A stretch of DNA of 64,000 nt from positions 186,001 through 250,000 of the forward strand of contig NZ_JACEGD010000011.1 in the NCBI RefSeq assembly GCF_016031635.1, in the 5' to 3' direction. Origin of the DNA: Bradyrhizobium diversitatis (lineage in GTDB: Bacteria > Pseudomonadota > Alphaproteobacteria > Rhizobiales > Xanthobacteraceae). Positions 51,437 to 60,187 of this stretch are shown here, in pieces; position 1 is the first letter of the stretch; each line of letters starts with the position of its first letter. The translations under genes were made by a program, and so were the position numbers. The notes under the pieces are model-generated. The model saw only the letters and a list, made by a program, of their open reading frames with translations. It ran no database searches and was not told where the DNA came from.

Positions 51437-52522
51437 TCAGCCCTCGCCCGCCTCCGCCTGATCCTCGGTCCTGATCCAGGCCATCATGATCTCCCAGGCC
51501 ACCGATAGGATGATCGGCCCGATGAACAGTCCGACGATGCCGTGGGCCAGCGTGCCGCCGATCACGCCGACGAAGATCACGATGGTCGGAGTGGTCAGTC
51601 CCCGCCCCATGACGAGCGGCTTCAGCATGGTGTCGATGAAGCCGACGAGGACGAAAAACACGGTCAGCAGCAACGCCGTGGTGACGTCCTTGGCGGTCCA
51701 GATCCAGATGATCACCGGCAGCAGCACGAGGAAGGCACCGATCTGCACGATCGAGAGCAGCAGCACGATGAAGGCGAGAAGGCCCGCACTGGGCACCTCG
51801 GCGAGCTTGAATCCGATGCCGGCGAGCAGCGCCTGTACGATCGCGACGCCGATCACGCCCTGCGCCACGGCGCGAATGGTCGCTCCCGCAAGCGAGAGGA
51901 AATGCTCGCTCTGCTCCGGCACGATGCGGAACAGGAAGCTGCGGCCGGCGCCGACCAGGCGCGGCCCGTGCGGAAACAGGAATCCGGCCACGAACACGGA
52001 GACGAGAAACTGCAGCGTGCCAAGGCCGGCGTCGCCCGCGAGCGAGAGCAGCGGGCCTGCCAGTGGCTGGAGATACGGCGCCACCTCGCGCACCACCGCC
52101 CGGATGTTGTTGTAGGCCTGGTCCCAGAGCTCGTAGAGCCAGGGCCCGACGAGGGGCCACGATTTGAGCTGCTCCGGCGCCGACTGGAGCGCGAGGTCGC
52201 CGGTGCCGAGCTGGTGCGCCAGCTCGCGCACGCCGTCCACCGCGCTGATACCGAGCCAAGTCGCCGGACCAATGACGATGCCGAGCGTGATCAGGGTTAG
52301 GATCGCTGCTGCAGTCTTGGGCCGGCCGCCGAGGATCTTGGCGACCCAGCTGAACGCCGGATAGAACGCGACCGCGAGCACGCCGCTCCAGGCCAGGATC
52401 GGCACGAACGGGCGGATAATCAGGAAGGTCCAGATGATCAGCAGGGCGAGCAGGCCAAGCCGGATCACGAGCTGGATGACATCCTCTCCCGTCAGGAGCT
52501 GACGGAGACTTTTCACGGGCAC
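51437..52522 (-). CDS. AI-2E family transporter (PerM-like)
   Basis: The 361-residue membrane protein has about eight helices and the family's late signature GLTTPTIVIFVGVIGGTLAHG and GIVGLFIGPIILSV. Members include TqsA (AI-2 export) and Na+/H+ antiporters; the substrate of this one cannot be told. Proline-rich loops and an early FVPILAWSGVLAVAFYPAF match the family. A 145-base gap separates it from the Nudix gene. Confidence 0.88.
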   Translation of the reverse strand: MPVKSLRQLLTGEDVIQLVIRLGLLALLIIWTFLIIRPFVPILAWSGVLAVAFYPAFSWVAKILGGRPKTAAAILTLITLGIVIGPATWLGISAVDGVRELAHQLGTGDLALQSAPEQLKSWPLVGPWLYELWDQAYNNIRAVVREVAPYLQPLAGPLLSLAGDAGLGTLQFLVSVFVAGFLFPHGPRLVGAGRSFLFRIVPEQSEHFLSLAGATIRAVAQGVIGVAIVQALLAGIGFKLAEVPSAGLLAFIVLLLSIVQIGAFLVLLPVIIWIWTAKDVTTALLLTVFFVLVGFIDTMLKPLVMGRGLTTPTIVIFVGVIGGTLAHGIVGLFIGPIILSVAWEIMMAWIRTEDQAEAGEG

Positions 52523-52783
52523 GGCTTTCCTTGCGGCATGAACGCAGCTTCCGGCGCTTGCACGGCCCGGCCGTTATTGCCAGCAACGCATCCGGCGTCA
52601 AGACGACCGGAACCGACCGCGCCTCGATCAGGCCCCCATCGCGCGACGATGATGCACCATCCCGGCCTGCGCCCCAGCCCGGCTTGGCTAACGACCGTTA
52701 ACCGGATTTCCCCGCGCCGGTTTACGCCGCTGCAAACGCTGGCGGCTATCGTGGATCGAGGTCACCGAAACGCATTCTGTGCA

Positions 52784-53011
52784 ATGGCCAACAGCATCTG
52801 GACGATTGAAGAGTTCACCTGTGCGGGTTGCGGCATGAACTACACCGCGACCAGGGAGGAGCACAGCGAGGCCCATACCGGCAGTTTCAAGTGCGGCATC
52901 TGTAGCGGCGTCGTGCACGCCTGGTCGGGCAAGCACCATTTCTTCGGCTGGCAGGCCGTGAAGACGAAACCGCCGGTGTTCGGGAAGCGCTGGGCGGGCG
53001 TCGGGTGGTAA
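52784..53011 (+). CDS. Small zinc-ribbon protein (75 aa)
   Basis: From ATG 52784 the protein carries two CxxC pairs (CAGC 13-16, CGIC 37-40) that would bind one zinc, followed by a Trp- and Lys-rich tail (HAWSGKHHFFGWQAVKTKPP). It is short, cytosolic and without a known role. Longer upstream frames look non-coding. Confidence 0.75.
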   Translation: MANSIWTIEEFTCAGCGMNYTATREEHSEAHTGSFKCGICSGVVHAWSGKHHFFGWQAVKTKPPVFGKRWAGVGW

Positions 53012-53121
53012 GCCGTCCGCAGCGTCGCAGGATCCGCCCAATTGCACCGCCGCCGTTTGCACTCCGTTCACCGGTCGGCGCTAGCTAGATCAGCAAGGAT
53101 CCTCCGCGCCAAACCCCAATC

Positions 53122-53424
53122 ATGGCCGACCTCAACGCCGTCCTGACCAGGCTCAACGACCGTCTGCTCCGCCTCGAGGGCGAGCTGTTCGTGCTGCGCT
53201 CGCTGGCACGCGCGACGCTGACGGCCGGCGACGACCACGCGGCACGCATGCGCAAGCTGGTCGAGGCCGCGAAGGTCGCGCTCGATGACGAGGCCAGGCG
53301 CCCTCTCGACAAGCCGACGCGCAAATATGTCGATGCGGCAACCGCGCTGGTGGAGGAGCTGCTGGTCGAGCCGACCCCGGCGCGGCCGCTGTTCACGGTC
53401 ATCGACGGCGGCCGTCGCGATTGA
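53122..53424 (+). CDS. Hypothetical helical protein (100 aa)
   Basis: The protein is predicted to be nearly all helical: ADLNAVLTRLNDRLLRLEGEL (first 20 residues shown in part), ARMRKLVEAAKVALDDEA, and KYVDAATALVEELLVEP. No domain was recognised. Reading is supported by steady codon use and a compact start close to the preceding intergenic region. Confidence 0.65.
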   Translation: MADLNAVLTRLNDRLLRLEGELFVLRSLARATLTAGDDHAARMRKLVEAAKVALDDEARRPLDKPTRKYVDAATALVEELLVEPTPARPLFTVIDGGRRD

Positions 53425-53491
53425 GCGACAGACATTTTAGACCCGCCATCGGTCAGCGCGCAGACATGTCAGGCGCACGCGCCGCAGACCA

Positions 53492-53710
53492 CTAGGTCGC
53501 CGTGGACTTCTCCGCCTTGAGCCGGCTGAGTCCCGCCTCGATGATCGCGATCTCCTCGTCGATCTGGCCAATCGGCAGGCTGAAATCATAGCCAGACCTG
53601 CTCTTCAGGTCGACCGCGAGCCGCTGCCGGTGCATCATCAGCTCGTCGAGCCCGCGGCGGTTCTTCAGACGCACATAGGCGTCGACGATCTGCTCGATTG
53701 CGCTCGGCAT
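53492..53710 (-). CDS. Hypothetical small protein (72 aa)
   Basis: ATG 53710 starts a helical protein (SAIEQIVDAYVRLKNRRGLDEL, then LIGQIDEEIAIIEAGLSRL-like helix). The open frame extends upstream to 53884 but that part looks like non-coding sequence. Function unknown. Confidence 0.65.
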   Translation of the reverse strand: MPSAIEQIVDAYVRLKNRRGLDELMMHRQRLAVDLKSRSGYDFSLPIGQIDEEIAIIEAGLSRLKAEKSTAT

Positions 53711-54187
53711 GAAATCTGTCCCGTCGAAAAGGCCCGGCTGCGCGCCCACGCCGGCAGATGTTTTCAGTGTCGCGGTACGCAATACAAATCCGCGACGGAT
53801 TCGTCGATACGCCAAGCTGGTTGAGATCGCGTTACCGCCGGACGATTTCGTGATGCGTGGCGTGAAAAGGCCGCCGGCGATCACGCCGACGGCCTAAGCC
53901 GGGTTCGAAAATGGATGCGGGTTGAAATGTAGCCAGCCCCGGTCGGGGCACATTATCAGCCGATCAAGGACATCTTTGTTAAAATCGAAACACAGGAACC
54001 GCTTATCGGTCACTTATCGTCCGACCGTGGCGGCGCGGCAACGCTAGTCCGTGACGCAGAAATAGGTGCACCGGCGGCTCGCGCCCGGCGCATTGTTGAT
54101 AACCCGCGCAAACGCGGCGCGGGTGGTGACAGGGCGTGCTGACGTGTTATCGGGGAATGACGCAGTTGCGAAACGGATCGGACACCC
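53711..54187. other. Intergenic region with an orphan minus-strand terminator
   Basis: No supported gene. Besides the hairpin at 53868-53895, there is GCCCCGGTCGGGGC (about 53936-53949), another short hairpin, and two CTTATCG copies around 54003-54020. An unidentified small transcript on the minus strand could end at the terminator. Confidence 0.5.
53868..53895 (-). terminator. Intrinsic terminator, minus strand
   Basis: On the minus strand AGGCCGTCGGCG and CGCCGGCGGCCT pair around TGAT, followed by TTTT. It lies 160 bases upstream of the 72-residue gene, and no protein gene that it would terminate is visible. Confidence 0.7.
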
Positions 54188-54775
54188 ATGCGCATTACCC
54201 TCGTCGGCTCCCGCCATTTCGGCGTGACCACCCTGAACATGCTCCGGGAGCACAGCGTCTCGGTCGTCCGGGTCGTGGTAGCCGATGCCGAGGATCGCCT
54301 CGCCGCGACGGCGAGGGCCGCCGGAATCGAAGTCGTGGTCCAGGCCAATCCGAAGCTGGTGGTGGCTGCCGAGATTGCCCCCGACACCGATCTGATCATC
54401 ACGGCCCACAGCCACGCCCGGATCGGCAAGGACGCGCTCGCCGCCGCCAAGCTCGGCGGGATCGGATATCATCCCTCGCTGCTGCCGCGCCATCGCGGCA
54501 AGGCCGCCGTGGAATGGACCATCAAGGAAGGCGATCCGATCGCCGGCGGCACGATCTATCATCTCGCCGACCGTATGGACGCTGGCGCCATCGCGGCCCA
54601 GGACTGGTGCTTCGTCAAGAGGGGCGAGACCGCACGGGAGCTTTGGGAGCGCGCGCTGGCGCCGCTCGGGCTCAAGCTGCTGGCCGATGTGATCGACTAC
54701 GCCAAGGTCCACAAGGCGCTGCCTGCCAAAGTCCAGGACGAACAGTTCGCGACCTCCGCGCCGAGTCTGTCCTGA
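54188..54775 (+). CDS. Formyltransferase-fold protein with altered active site
   Basis: The 195-residue protein is the N-terminal formyltransferase domain of the Fmt/PurN type without the tRNA-binding C-terminal domain. YHPSLLPRHRGKAAVEW (94-110) and DRMDAG (128-133) are visible, so the catalytic His (H95) and Asp (D131) are kept. The usual Asn two residues before the His is Gly (G93). It could use a formyl-sugar or other substrate, or have lost activity. It starts at ATG 54188 with no adjacent sugar genes. Confidence 0.8.
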   Translation: MRITLVGSRHFGVTTLNMLREHSVSVVRVVVADAEDRLAATARAAGIEVVVQANPKLVVAAEIAPDTDLIITAHSHARIGKDALAAAKLGGIGYHPSLLPRHRGKAAVEWTIKEGDPIAGGTIYHLADRMDAGAIAAQDWCFVKRGETARELWERALAPLGLKLLADVIDYAKVHKALPAKVQDEQFATSAPSLS

Positions 54776-54947
54776 CGTTTACCCTTAATGTGAGCCCGCG
54801 TTGATTCTGCTTCGAAAATCGGAGTCGGAATCTCAAATAAACCATTGTACCAACAGGAACAATTTTCGATTTGGCATTGCAACAAATTTCCGTCACATTT
54901 CGTCCGAATAAGCGTCAGCATATCAGACAAATTCAAGGATGGGATTT

Positions 54948-55298
54948 ATGCGTTTTGGTCGCATTGCGGTGTTCTGTGCCGCTTCAGTTTTCACAGGCAC
55001 CCTCGCCGCCCCCGCTTTCGCCCAGAGCCCCTATGACGGCAATTGGCACGTCACGATCGTGACCAAGAGCGGCTCGTGCGAGCCGACCGCGAGTTCCATG
55101 CTGACGGTTGCCGATGGCAAGATCACCGCGCCCGGCGCTAACGTTTCCGGCACCATCGGCCGCGAGGGACTTGTGAAAGTTTCGATCAATGGTGCATATG
55201 CCAACGGTCAACTCAACGGCAACGCCGGATCGGGGAAGTGGAATGGAGCATCAGCAGGCATACCTTGCAGCGGGCGCTGGGAAGCATCGCGCCAATAA
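54948..55298 (+). CDS. Small secreted beta-rich protein
   Basis: ATG 54948 (116 residues) follows AAGGATGGG. The signal peptide (about 1-26, ending AFA) precedes a mature domain with YDGNWHVTIVTKSGSCEP, two GxxG-rich strands and a late CSGRWEA, so the two cysteines could bridge. The arrangement YDGxW...C...G...C...W is shared with lipocalin-like small rhizobial proteins. Its 3' end overlaps the long form of the next gene. Confidence 0.75.
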   Translation: MRFGRIAVFCAASVFTGTLAAPAFAQSPYDGNWHVTIVTKSGSCEPTASSMLTVADGKITAPGANVSGTIGREGLVKVSINGAYANGQLNGNAGSGKWNGASAGIPCSGRWEASRQ

Positions 55299-55788
55299 AC
55301 CAACGCAGGTTCGTGCCCGAAATCGGCGGCTGTTGATCGCGGCCTCCGTTTTGTTTGCGGCTGCGGCCGCCAATTCCGAAAGCAAGGCGCAATCCGGTCC
55401 ATTCGCTCCGATGGCAGGAAGCTGGAGCGGCGGCGGCACGGTCAGCCTCGAGGACGGATCGACGGAACGCATCCGTTGCCGGGCCAAATACGCTCCCGTC
55501 GGCCCCACAATGGAAATGACGCTGACCTGCGCCAGCGACGCCTACAAGTTCATCCTCTCCGCCAACGTTCAGTCGGCGGGAAATGCCATTACGGGAAGTT
55601 GGAGCGAAGCCAGCCGCAACATCTCCGGCTCGCTCCAGGGCCGCGGTGGCGGCGGAAACTTCGAGGTGGTAGCCTCTGCCGCCGGCTTCAACGCCAACAT
55701 CGCGCTGAGGACGCACGGCAACAAGCAGACCGTCACGATGCGCGCGGACAGCCAGTTCCGCGGCGCCAACATCTCGATGTCGCGCTAA
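55243..55788 (+). CDS. Secreted protein paired with the preceding gene
   Basis: ATG 55243 overlaps the preceding gene by 56 bases and gives 181 residues. A later TTG at 55333 would begin directly with a signal peptide (IAASVLFAAAAANSESKAQ) and may be the true start. The mature part (PMAGSWSGGGTVSLEDGSTE, ITGSWSEASRNISGSLQGRG) is beta-rich with two cysteines and resembles its neighbour in having GxW repeats, suggesting an old duplication. A terminator follows. Confidence 0.75.
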   Translation: MEHQQAYLAAGAGKHRANKPTQVRARNRRLLIAASVLFAAAAANSESKAQSGPFAPMAGSWSGGGTVSLEDGSTERIRCRAKYAPVGPTMEMTLTCASDAYKFILSANVQSAGNAITGSWSEASRNISGSLQGRGGGGNFEVVASAAGFNANIALRTHGNKQTVTMRADSQFRGANISMSR

Positions 55789-55813
55789 GGCGGACCACAA
55801 TTATCACAATCGG

Positions 55814-55838
55814 CCCGGCGGTCTCGCCGGGTCTTTTT
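55814..55838 (+). terminator. Intrinsic terminator
   Basis: CCCGGCG / CGCCGGG around GTCT is followed by TCTTTTTT. It ends the pair of secreted-protein genes and abuts the convergent ridA stop. Confidence 0.9.
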
Positions 55839-56236
55839 TATGCACCCGGCACGAACGCCGTGACCTCGATCTCGACCTTGGCCCGGTCGTCCACGAGGCC
55901 GCCGATATAGAGCAGCGTCGAGGGCGGGAAATTTCGTCCGAGCGTTTCCTTCCAGGCCGCACCGATGCCAGCACCAGCCGCTTCATACTCGTTGCGGCTG
56001 GTCAGGTACCAGGTCAGGCGGACGATGTGCTCGGGGCCGGCGCCGGCCTCGCCCAGGAGCTTGATGATCCGTTTCAGCGCAGTCGCGACCTGCGCTGCCA
56101 TGTCGGACGCGTAATTGCCGGCTTCGTCGCCGCCGGTCTGGCCGGCCAGAACCACCCAGCGCCCTGGCCCCTCGACTACGACCCCATGGGAAAAGCCGCG
56201 CGGTTTTTTCCACTCGGCCGGCTGCAAGATATGCAT
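55838..56236 (-). CDS. RidA family protein
   Basis: This 132-residue protein has the YjgF/RidA fold: FSHGVVVEGPGRWVVLAGQT, a middle helix with KLLGEAGAGPEHIVRLTWYL, and a late AKVEIEVTAFVP. Members hydrolyse reactive 2-aminoacrylate imines. The family arginine expected about 25 residues from the end is not obvious; TLLYIGGLVDDRAKVEIEV is there instead. It may belong to a Rid subfamily with another role. Confidence 0.85.
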   Translation of the reverse strand: MHILQPAEWKKPRGFSHGVVVEGPGRWVVLAGQTGGDEAGNYASDMAAQVATALKRIIKLLGEAGAGPEHIVRLTWYLTSRNEYEAAGAGIGAAWKETLGRNFPPSTLLYIGGLVDDRAKVEIEVTAFVPGA

Positions 56237-56386
56237 GAGCGACGCTCTCCCGATCTTCTCGTTGTCCAGAGATGCCTACCACGCACCCTGCATCGCTGCA
56301 TCCGCTGATTTGGCCGTTGCAAACGCCGGTGATGTCGCCGATACCGGCCGTCCCTTCGTGTTTCCTTCCTCCGGCATCCTGCCCCA

Positions 56387-57262
56387 ATGAGCGCGACACC
56401 GTCCAGAACGATGGCTGCACTGTGGATGGCCGGCTGGCTGTCGCTGATGCTGGTCATGGCGGTTGCCGGTCGCGAGACGACGCGCGAACTCAATGTTTTT
56501 CAAATCATGGAAGTGAGGTCGCTGGTCGGCTTCGTGTTGCTCTCGCCGATCATCTACCGCGCGGGCGGCTTGAAGGTGCTCAAGACATCGCGCCTGACGG
56601 AGCATGTCGGGCGCAACCTGGTGCACTATGTCGCCTAGCTCGGCTGGTTCTTTGCGCTGACGCTGATTCCGATCGGCCAGGTGGTGGCGATCGAGTTCAC
56701 AATGCCGATCTGGACGGCGATCCTCGCGGCAAGCTTCCTGTCGGAGCGGATGACGCCATGGAAGATCGCCGCCATCGTGCTCGGACTCGTCGGGGTGATC
56801 GTCATCGTCCGACCCGCGACCGGGGAGATCAATCCGGGCCAGCTCATCGCGCTGGGAGCCGCCATGGGATTTGGCGTGTCGATGGCGCTGGTCAAATCGT
56901 TGACCCGCACCGAAAGCGCGCTCTCGATCCTGTTCTGGATGCTGGTGGTACAATCGGCCGCGGGCTTCGTTCCGACATTGTTCGTCTGGACCTGGCCATC
57001 GGTCTATGTCTGGGCCTGGGTCGGCGTGATCGCCGTCTGCGGCACATTTTCACATTATTGCCTCGCCAGCGCGATGCGCTACGCCGACGCGACGATCGTG
57101 GTTCCTATGGACTTCCTGCGCGTCCCCCTGACCGCGACCGCCGGCTGGCTCCTGTATTCCGAGCGGCTCGACGCCTGGACCGTCCTCGGCGCGGCGCTGA
57201 TCCTGGGCGGTAATCTGCTGAATTTGAAGCCCGCTTCGCCCGTTGTCGCTCGCGCGCAGTGA
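56387..57262 (+). pseudogene. DMT/EamA-type transporter interrupted by one in-frame TAG
   Basis: The reading frame codes for a 291-residue, ten-helix drug/metabolite transporter (EamA), with both halves present and full length. A single TAG at 56636-56638 (codon 84) interrupts it: VHYVA, stop, LGWFFALTLIPIGQV. The rest of the frame is intact with no frameshift. The family usually has Gln here, so a C-to-T change (CAG to TAG) is the simplest explanation. It could be a recent mutation, a sequencing error or readthrough. Confidence 0.85.
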
Positions 57263-57463
57263 ACCTCGCGCCGCCTCGCGCGACAAAACGAAGTGGCCGT
57301 GTGATCTGGATCACGTTGGAGGGGCACTCCATCGTGCACATTCGGCCACACAGCAGCGGGTTGACGCAGCGGACCGGCCGTTTTGGTGGCGTGACGTCGG
57401 GCACTTCGTGTAGGTTCGTTGCCAATTTGTTGCTGCCTGCAATTCGATTCTGGGGATTTCAGA

Positions 57464-58882
57464 ATGCGCTATCTCACCCTCCTCACTTCGCTGGTGTGCA
57501 TGGCACTGTCGATCGGTGCCGCAAAGGCTGACCGCCGCGTCGCCTTCGTCGTCGGCAACGGCTCCTACAAGAATGTCGCGCAATTGCCGAACCCGCCGAT
57601 CGACGCCAAGGCGATGGCAGCCACGCTGCGCAACGTCGGCTTCGAGGTCATCGAAGGCTCCAATCTCAGCCGCGACCAGATGACGGAGAAGCTGCTCGAT
57701 TTCGGCCGCAAGGCGCAGGGCTCCGACATCGCGCTGTTCTATTATGCCGGCCACGGCATCGCCGTCAGCGGCACCAACTATCTTCTCCCGGTCGATGCCG
57801 ACATCAAATCGGAGATGGACGTCAAGCTAGGGGCCGCCATCAACATCGACCTGACGCTCGAGCAGACCATGGGCGATGCCAAGGTCAAGCTCGTCTTCCT
57901 CGATGCCTGCCGCGACAATCCGTTCGCCGCCAAGATCAAGTCGAACGCGGCGACGCGCAGCGTCAACGTGCAGAGCGGTCTCGCCGAGATGAAGTCCGGT
58001 GAAGGCACCCTGATCGCCTTCGCCACCGGTCCCGGCCAGACCGCGCTCGACGGCCAGGAGGGTAACAACAGCCCGTTCACCCGCGCGCTGATCGACAACA
58101 TCACCAAGCCCGGCGTCGAGATCCAGCAGGCGATGACGTCGGTGCGCGCCCAGGTCAATGAAGAGACCCGCAAAGGCCAGCTGCCCTGGGGCCACACCAA
58201 CCTGACGGGCTCCGTCTATCTCAATCAGGCGCCGACGACCCAGGTCGCCAATGCGGCGCCGACCGCGTCCGGCATCGTGCCGGCGGCGGCCGGGGATGGT
58301 GTCGAGCTCGAATACTGGCGCTCGGTCAAGGAGTCCAACAAGCCCGAAGAGCTCAACGCCTACCTCACCGCCTACCCGAACGGCCAGTTCAAGGCGCTGG
58401 CGCTGGCGCGCCTCGCGGCGATCAAGAGCGGCGCCTCGACCGCGACCCGCACGCTCAACGCCGGCGTCGATCCTGCGACCTTCACCGACGAAGCCACGCA
58501 AGTCACGGAGGACCAGATCGGCCTCGACAAGAACAAACGCCGCGACGTGCAGCGTCGACTGACGGCGCTAGGGTTCGACACCAAGCAGACTGGCGTATTC
58601 AACGACGAGACGCGGTCCGTGCTCAAGCGCTGGCAGACCGCGCGCGGCTATCCCTCGTCGGGTTATCTCAACAAGAACCAGCACAAGGCCCTGCTCGCGG
58701 AGATCGTCGCTGCCCCGGCGGCCGCCAGCGACACCAGCCAGAAGCCAGCCCGGCGCGCCAGCGCTCCGCCTCCCAGCAGCGCGCCGGCTCCGCAACACCG
58801 CAGCAGCCCCGGCGACGCCGCCGGTGCGGCCTTCGTCGGCGGTGTCGTCGGCGGCATGATGGGCGGCATGTTCCGCCGCTGA
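57464..58882 (+). CDS. Secreted caspase-like (metacaspase/peptidase C14) protein with peptidoglycan-binding-like domain
   Basis: ATG 57464 gives 472 residues. A signal peptide (about 1-22, ending AKA) is followed by a caspase-fold domain (24-255) with the catalytic dyad H97 in FYYAGHGI and C149 in LDACRDNPF. A linker leads to a PG_binding_1-like domain (about 350-410, RRDVQRRLTALGFDTKQTG and LKRWQTARGYPSSGYL) and an Ala/Pro/Ser tail ending in a glycine-rich hydrophobic motif (GGVVGGMMGGMF). A terminator follows. Such proteins are common in rhizobia with unknown substrates; cell-envelope proteolysis is plausible. Confidence 0.88.
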   Translation: MRYLTLLTSLVCMALSIGAAKADRRVAFVVGNGSYKNVAQLPNPPIDAKAMAATLRNVGFEVIEGSNLSRDQMTEKLLDFGRKAQGSDIALFYYAGHGIAVSGTNYLLPVDADIKSEMDVKLGAAINIDLTLEQTMGDAKVKLVFLDACRDNPFAAKIKSNAATRSVNVQSGLAEMKSGEGTLIAFATGPGQTALDGQEGNNSPFTRALIDNITKPGVEIQQAMTSVRAQVNEETRKGQLPWGHTNLTGSVYLNQAPTTQVANAAPTASGIVPAAAGDGVELEYWRSVKESNKPEELNAYLTAYPNGQFKALALARLAAIKSGASTATRTLNAGVDPATFTDEATQVTEDQIGLDKNKRRDVQRRLTALGFDTKQTGVFNDETRSVLKRWQTARGYPSSGYLNKNQHKALLAEIVAAPAAASDTSQKPARRASAPPPSSAPAPQHRSSPGDAAGAAFVGGVVGGMMGGMFRR

Positions 58883-58904
58883 GCCGAGGCGAGATCGACA
58901 ACAC

Positions 58905-58933
58905 AAAGCCCGGCTCACGCCGGGCTTTTTTCT
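58905..58933 (+). terminator. Intrinsic terminator of the caspase-like gene
   Basis: AGCCCGG (58907-58913) pairs with CCGGGCT (58920-58926) and is followed by TTTTTTCTTT. It starts 22 bases after the gene's stop. Confidence 0.93.
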
Positions 58934-58966
58934 TTGGTCGTCCTCGCAGTGGTGTCGAGTTGGTGC

Positions 58967-59206
58967 CTACTTCCCCGCAGCTTTCCGCAGCGCCTCGTTG
59001 ATGCGGTCCTGCCAGCCGGGACCGCCCTCCTGAAAGAACTCCAGCACGTCCTGGTCGATGCGCAGGGTGACCTGCTCCTTGATGCCGGGAACGGCGCTTT
59101 GTTTCGGCGGCGCCACGGCGACCTTTGCCGTCACCTTCTTGAACGCCGCCTCCGCTTCCGTCCTGGCATCGCCAAGCGTGCGCGGTCGTCTCGGTTGATC
59201 CGCCAT
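58967..59206 (-). CDS. BrnA-like antitoxin-type protein without a BrnT partner
   Basis: The 79-residue protein ends with the BrnA/CopG-like segment VTLRIDQDVLEFFQEGGPGW and INEALRKAAG, the ribbon-helix-helix DNA-binding part of BrnA antitoxins. The N-terminal half is basic and variable. The usual RNase toxin BrnT is not adjacent: upstream on the same strand lies cysK, whose stop is four bases before this ATG. It may be a solitary regulator or an orphan antitoxin acting on a toxin elsewhere. Confidence 0.75.
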   Translation of the reverse strand: MADQPRRPRTLGDARTEAEAAFKKVTAKVAVAPPKQSAVPGIKEQVTLRIDQDVLEFFQEGGPGWQDRINEALRKAAGK

Positions 59207-59209
59207 CTG

Positions 59210-60187
59210 CTAGATTCCTTCGAACAGCGCCGTCGAGAGATAGCGCTCGGAGAAAGACGGCACGATCGCCAGGATGGTTTTTCCCGCCGCTTCCGGACGC
59301 TTGCCGATCTGCAGCGCGGCCGCAATCGCCGCACCCGAGGAGATGCCGCCCGGGATGCCTTCATGCCGTGACAGCGCGCGCGAGGTTTCGATTGCCGTCG
59401 TCGAGTTGATCTTCACGATCTCGTCGATCACGGAACGGTCGAGGATGTCAGGAACAAAGCCGGCGCCGATCCCCTGGATCTTGTGCGGCGTGTGCTGTCC
59501 GCCGGACAGCACCGGGCTCTCCTCCGGTTCGACCGCAATCACCCGCAGCGAGGCCCTGCGTGGCTTGAGCACCTGGCCGACGCCAGTGATCGTTCCGCCT
59601 GTGCCGACGCCGGCCACGAAGAAATCGATGTTGCCGCCGGTGTCGTTCCAGATTTCCTCCGCGGTGGTGCGGCGGTGCACCTCGGGATTGGCGAGGTTCT
59701 TGAATTGCTGCGGCATCACCGAGTTCGGCGTCGTCTTCACCAGCTCCTCGGCGGCTGCGATCGCGCCCTTCATGCCTTGCGCCGCCGGCGTCAGCACCAG
59801 TTCGGCGCCGAGAAAAGCCAGCATCTTGCGCCGCTCGATCGACATCGACTCCGGCATCACCAGCTTGAGCCGGTAGCCGCGCGAGGCCGCCACGAAGGCG
59901 AGCGCAATACCGGTATTGCCGGAGGTCGGCTCGATCAGCACGGTGTCGGGCTTGACGATGCCCGCCTTCTCCATCGCGATGATCATGGCCGCGCCGATGC
60001 GGTCCTTCACACTTGCTGCAGGATTGAAATATTCAAGTTTTGCCAAAATGGTCGCGTTTACGCCGTGCATGCCGGGCAGCCGGCGCAAGCGCACGATGGG
60101 CGTGTTGCCGAACGCGTCGACGATCGAGTCATAGATCCGGCCGCGGCCGGCTTGGTGCGCTGCACCCGTAGCGGAAGATGCGTCCAT
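59210..60187 (-). CDS. cysK: Cysteine synthase A
   Basis: This 325-residue PLP enzyme makes cysteine from O-acetylserine and sulfide. The PLP lysine K61 lies in [11 protein letters not shown], with the substrate loop PTSGNTG (87-93), the phosphate-binding [10 protein letters not shown] and a late [10 protein letters not shown] typical of CysK. AGGGAG precedes the ATG at seven bases. A small Cys-containing ORF upstream (from 60282) overlaps its start out of frame. The orphan BrnA-like gene follows by four bases. Confidence 0.93.
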   Translation of the reverse strand: MDASSATGAAHQAGRGRIYDSIVDAFGNTPIVRLRRLPGMHGVNATILAKLEYFNPAASVKDRIGAAMIIAMEKAGIVKPDTVLIEPTSGNTGIALAFVAASRGYRLKLVMPESMSIERRKMLAFLGAELVLTPAAQGMKGAIAAAEELVKTTPNSVMPQQFKNLANPEVHRRTTAEEIWNDTGGNIDFFVAGVGTGGTITGVGQVLKPRRASLRVIAVEPEESPVLSGGQHTPHKIQGIGAGFVPDILDRSVIDEIVKINSTTAIETSRALSRHEGIPGGISSGAAIAAALQIGKRPEAAGKTILAIVPSFSERYLSTALFEGI

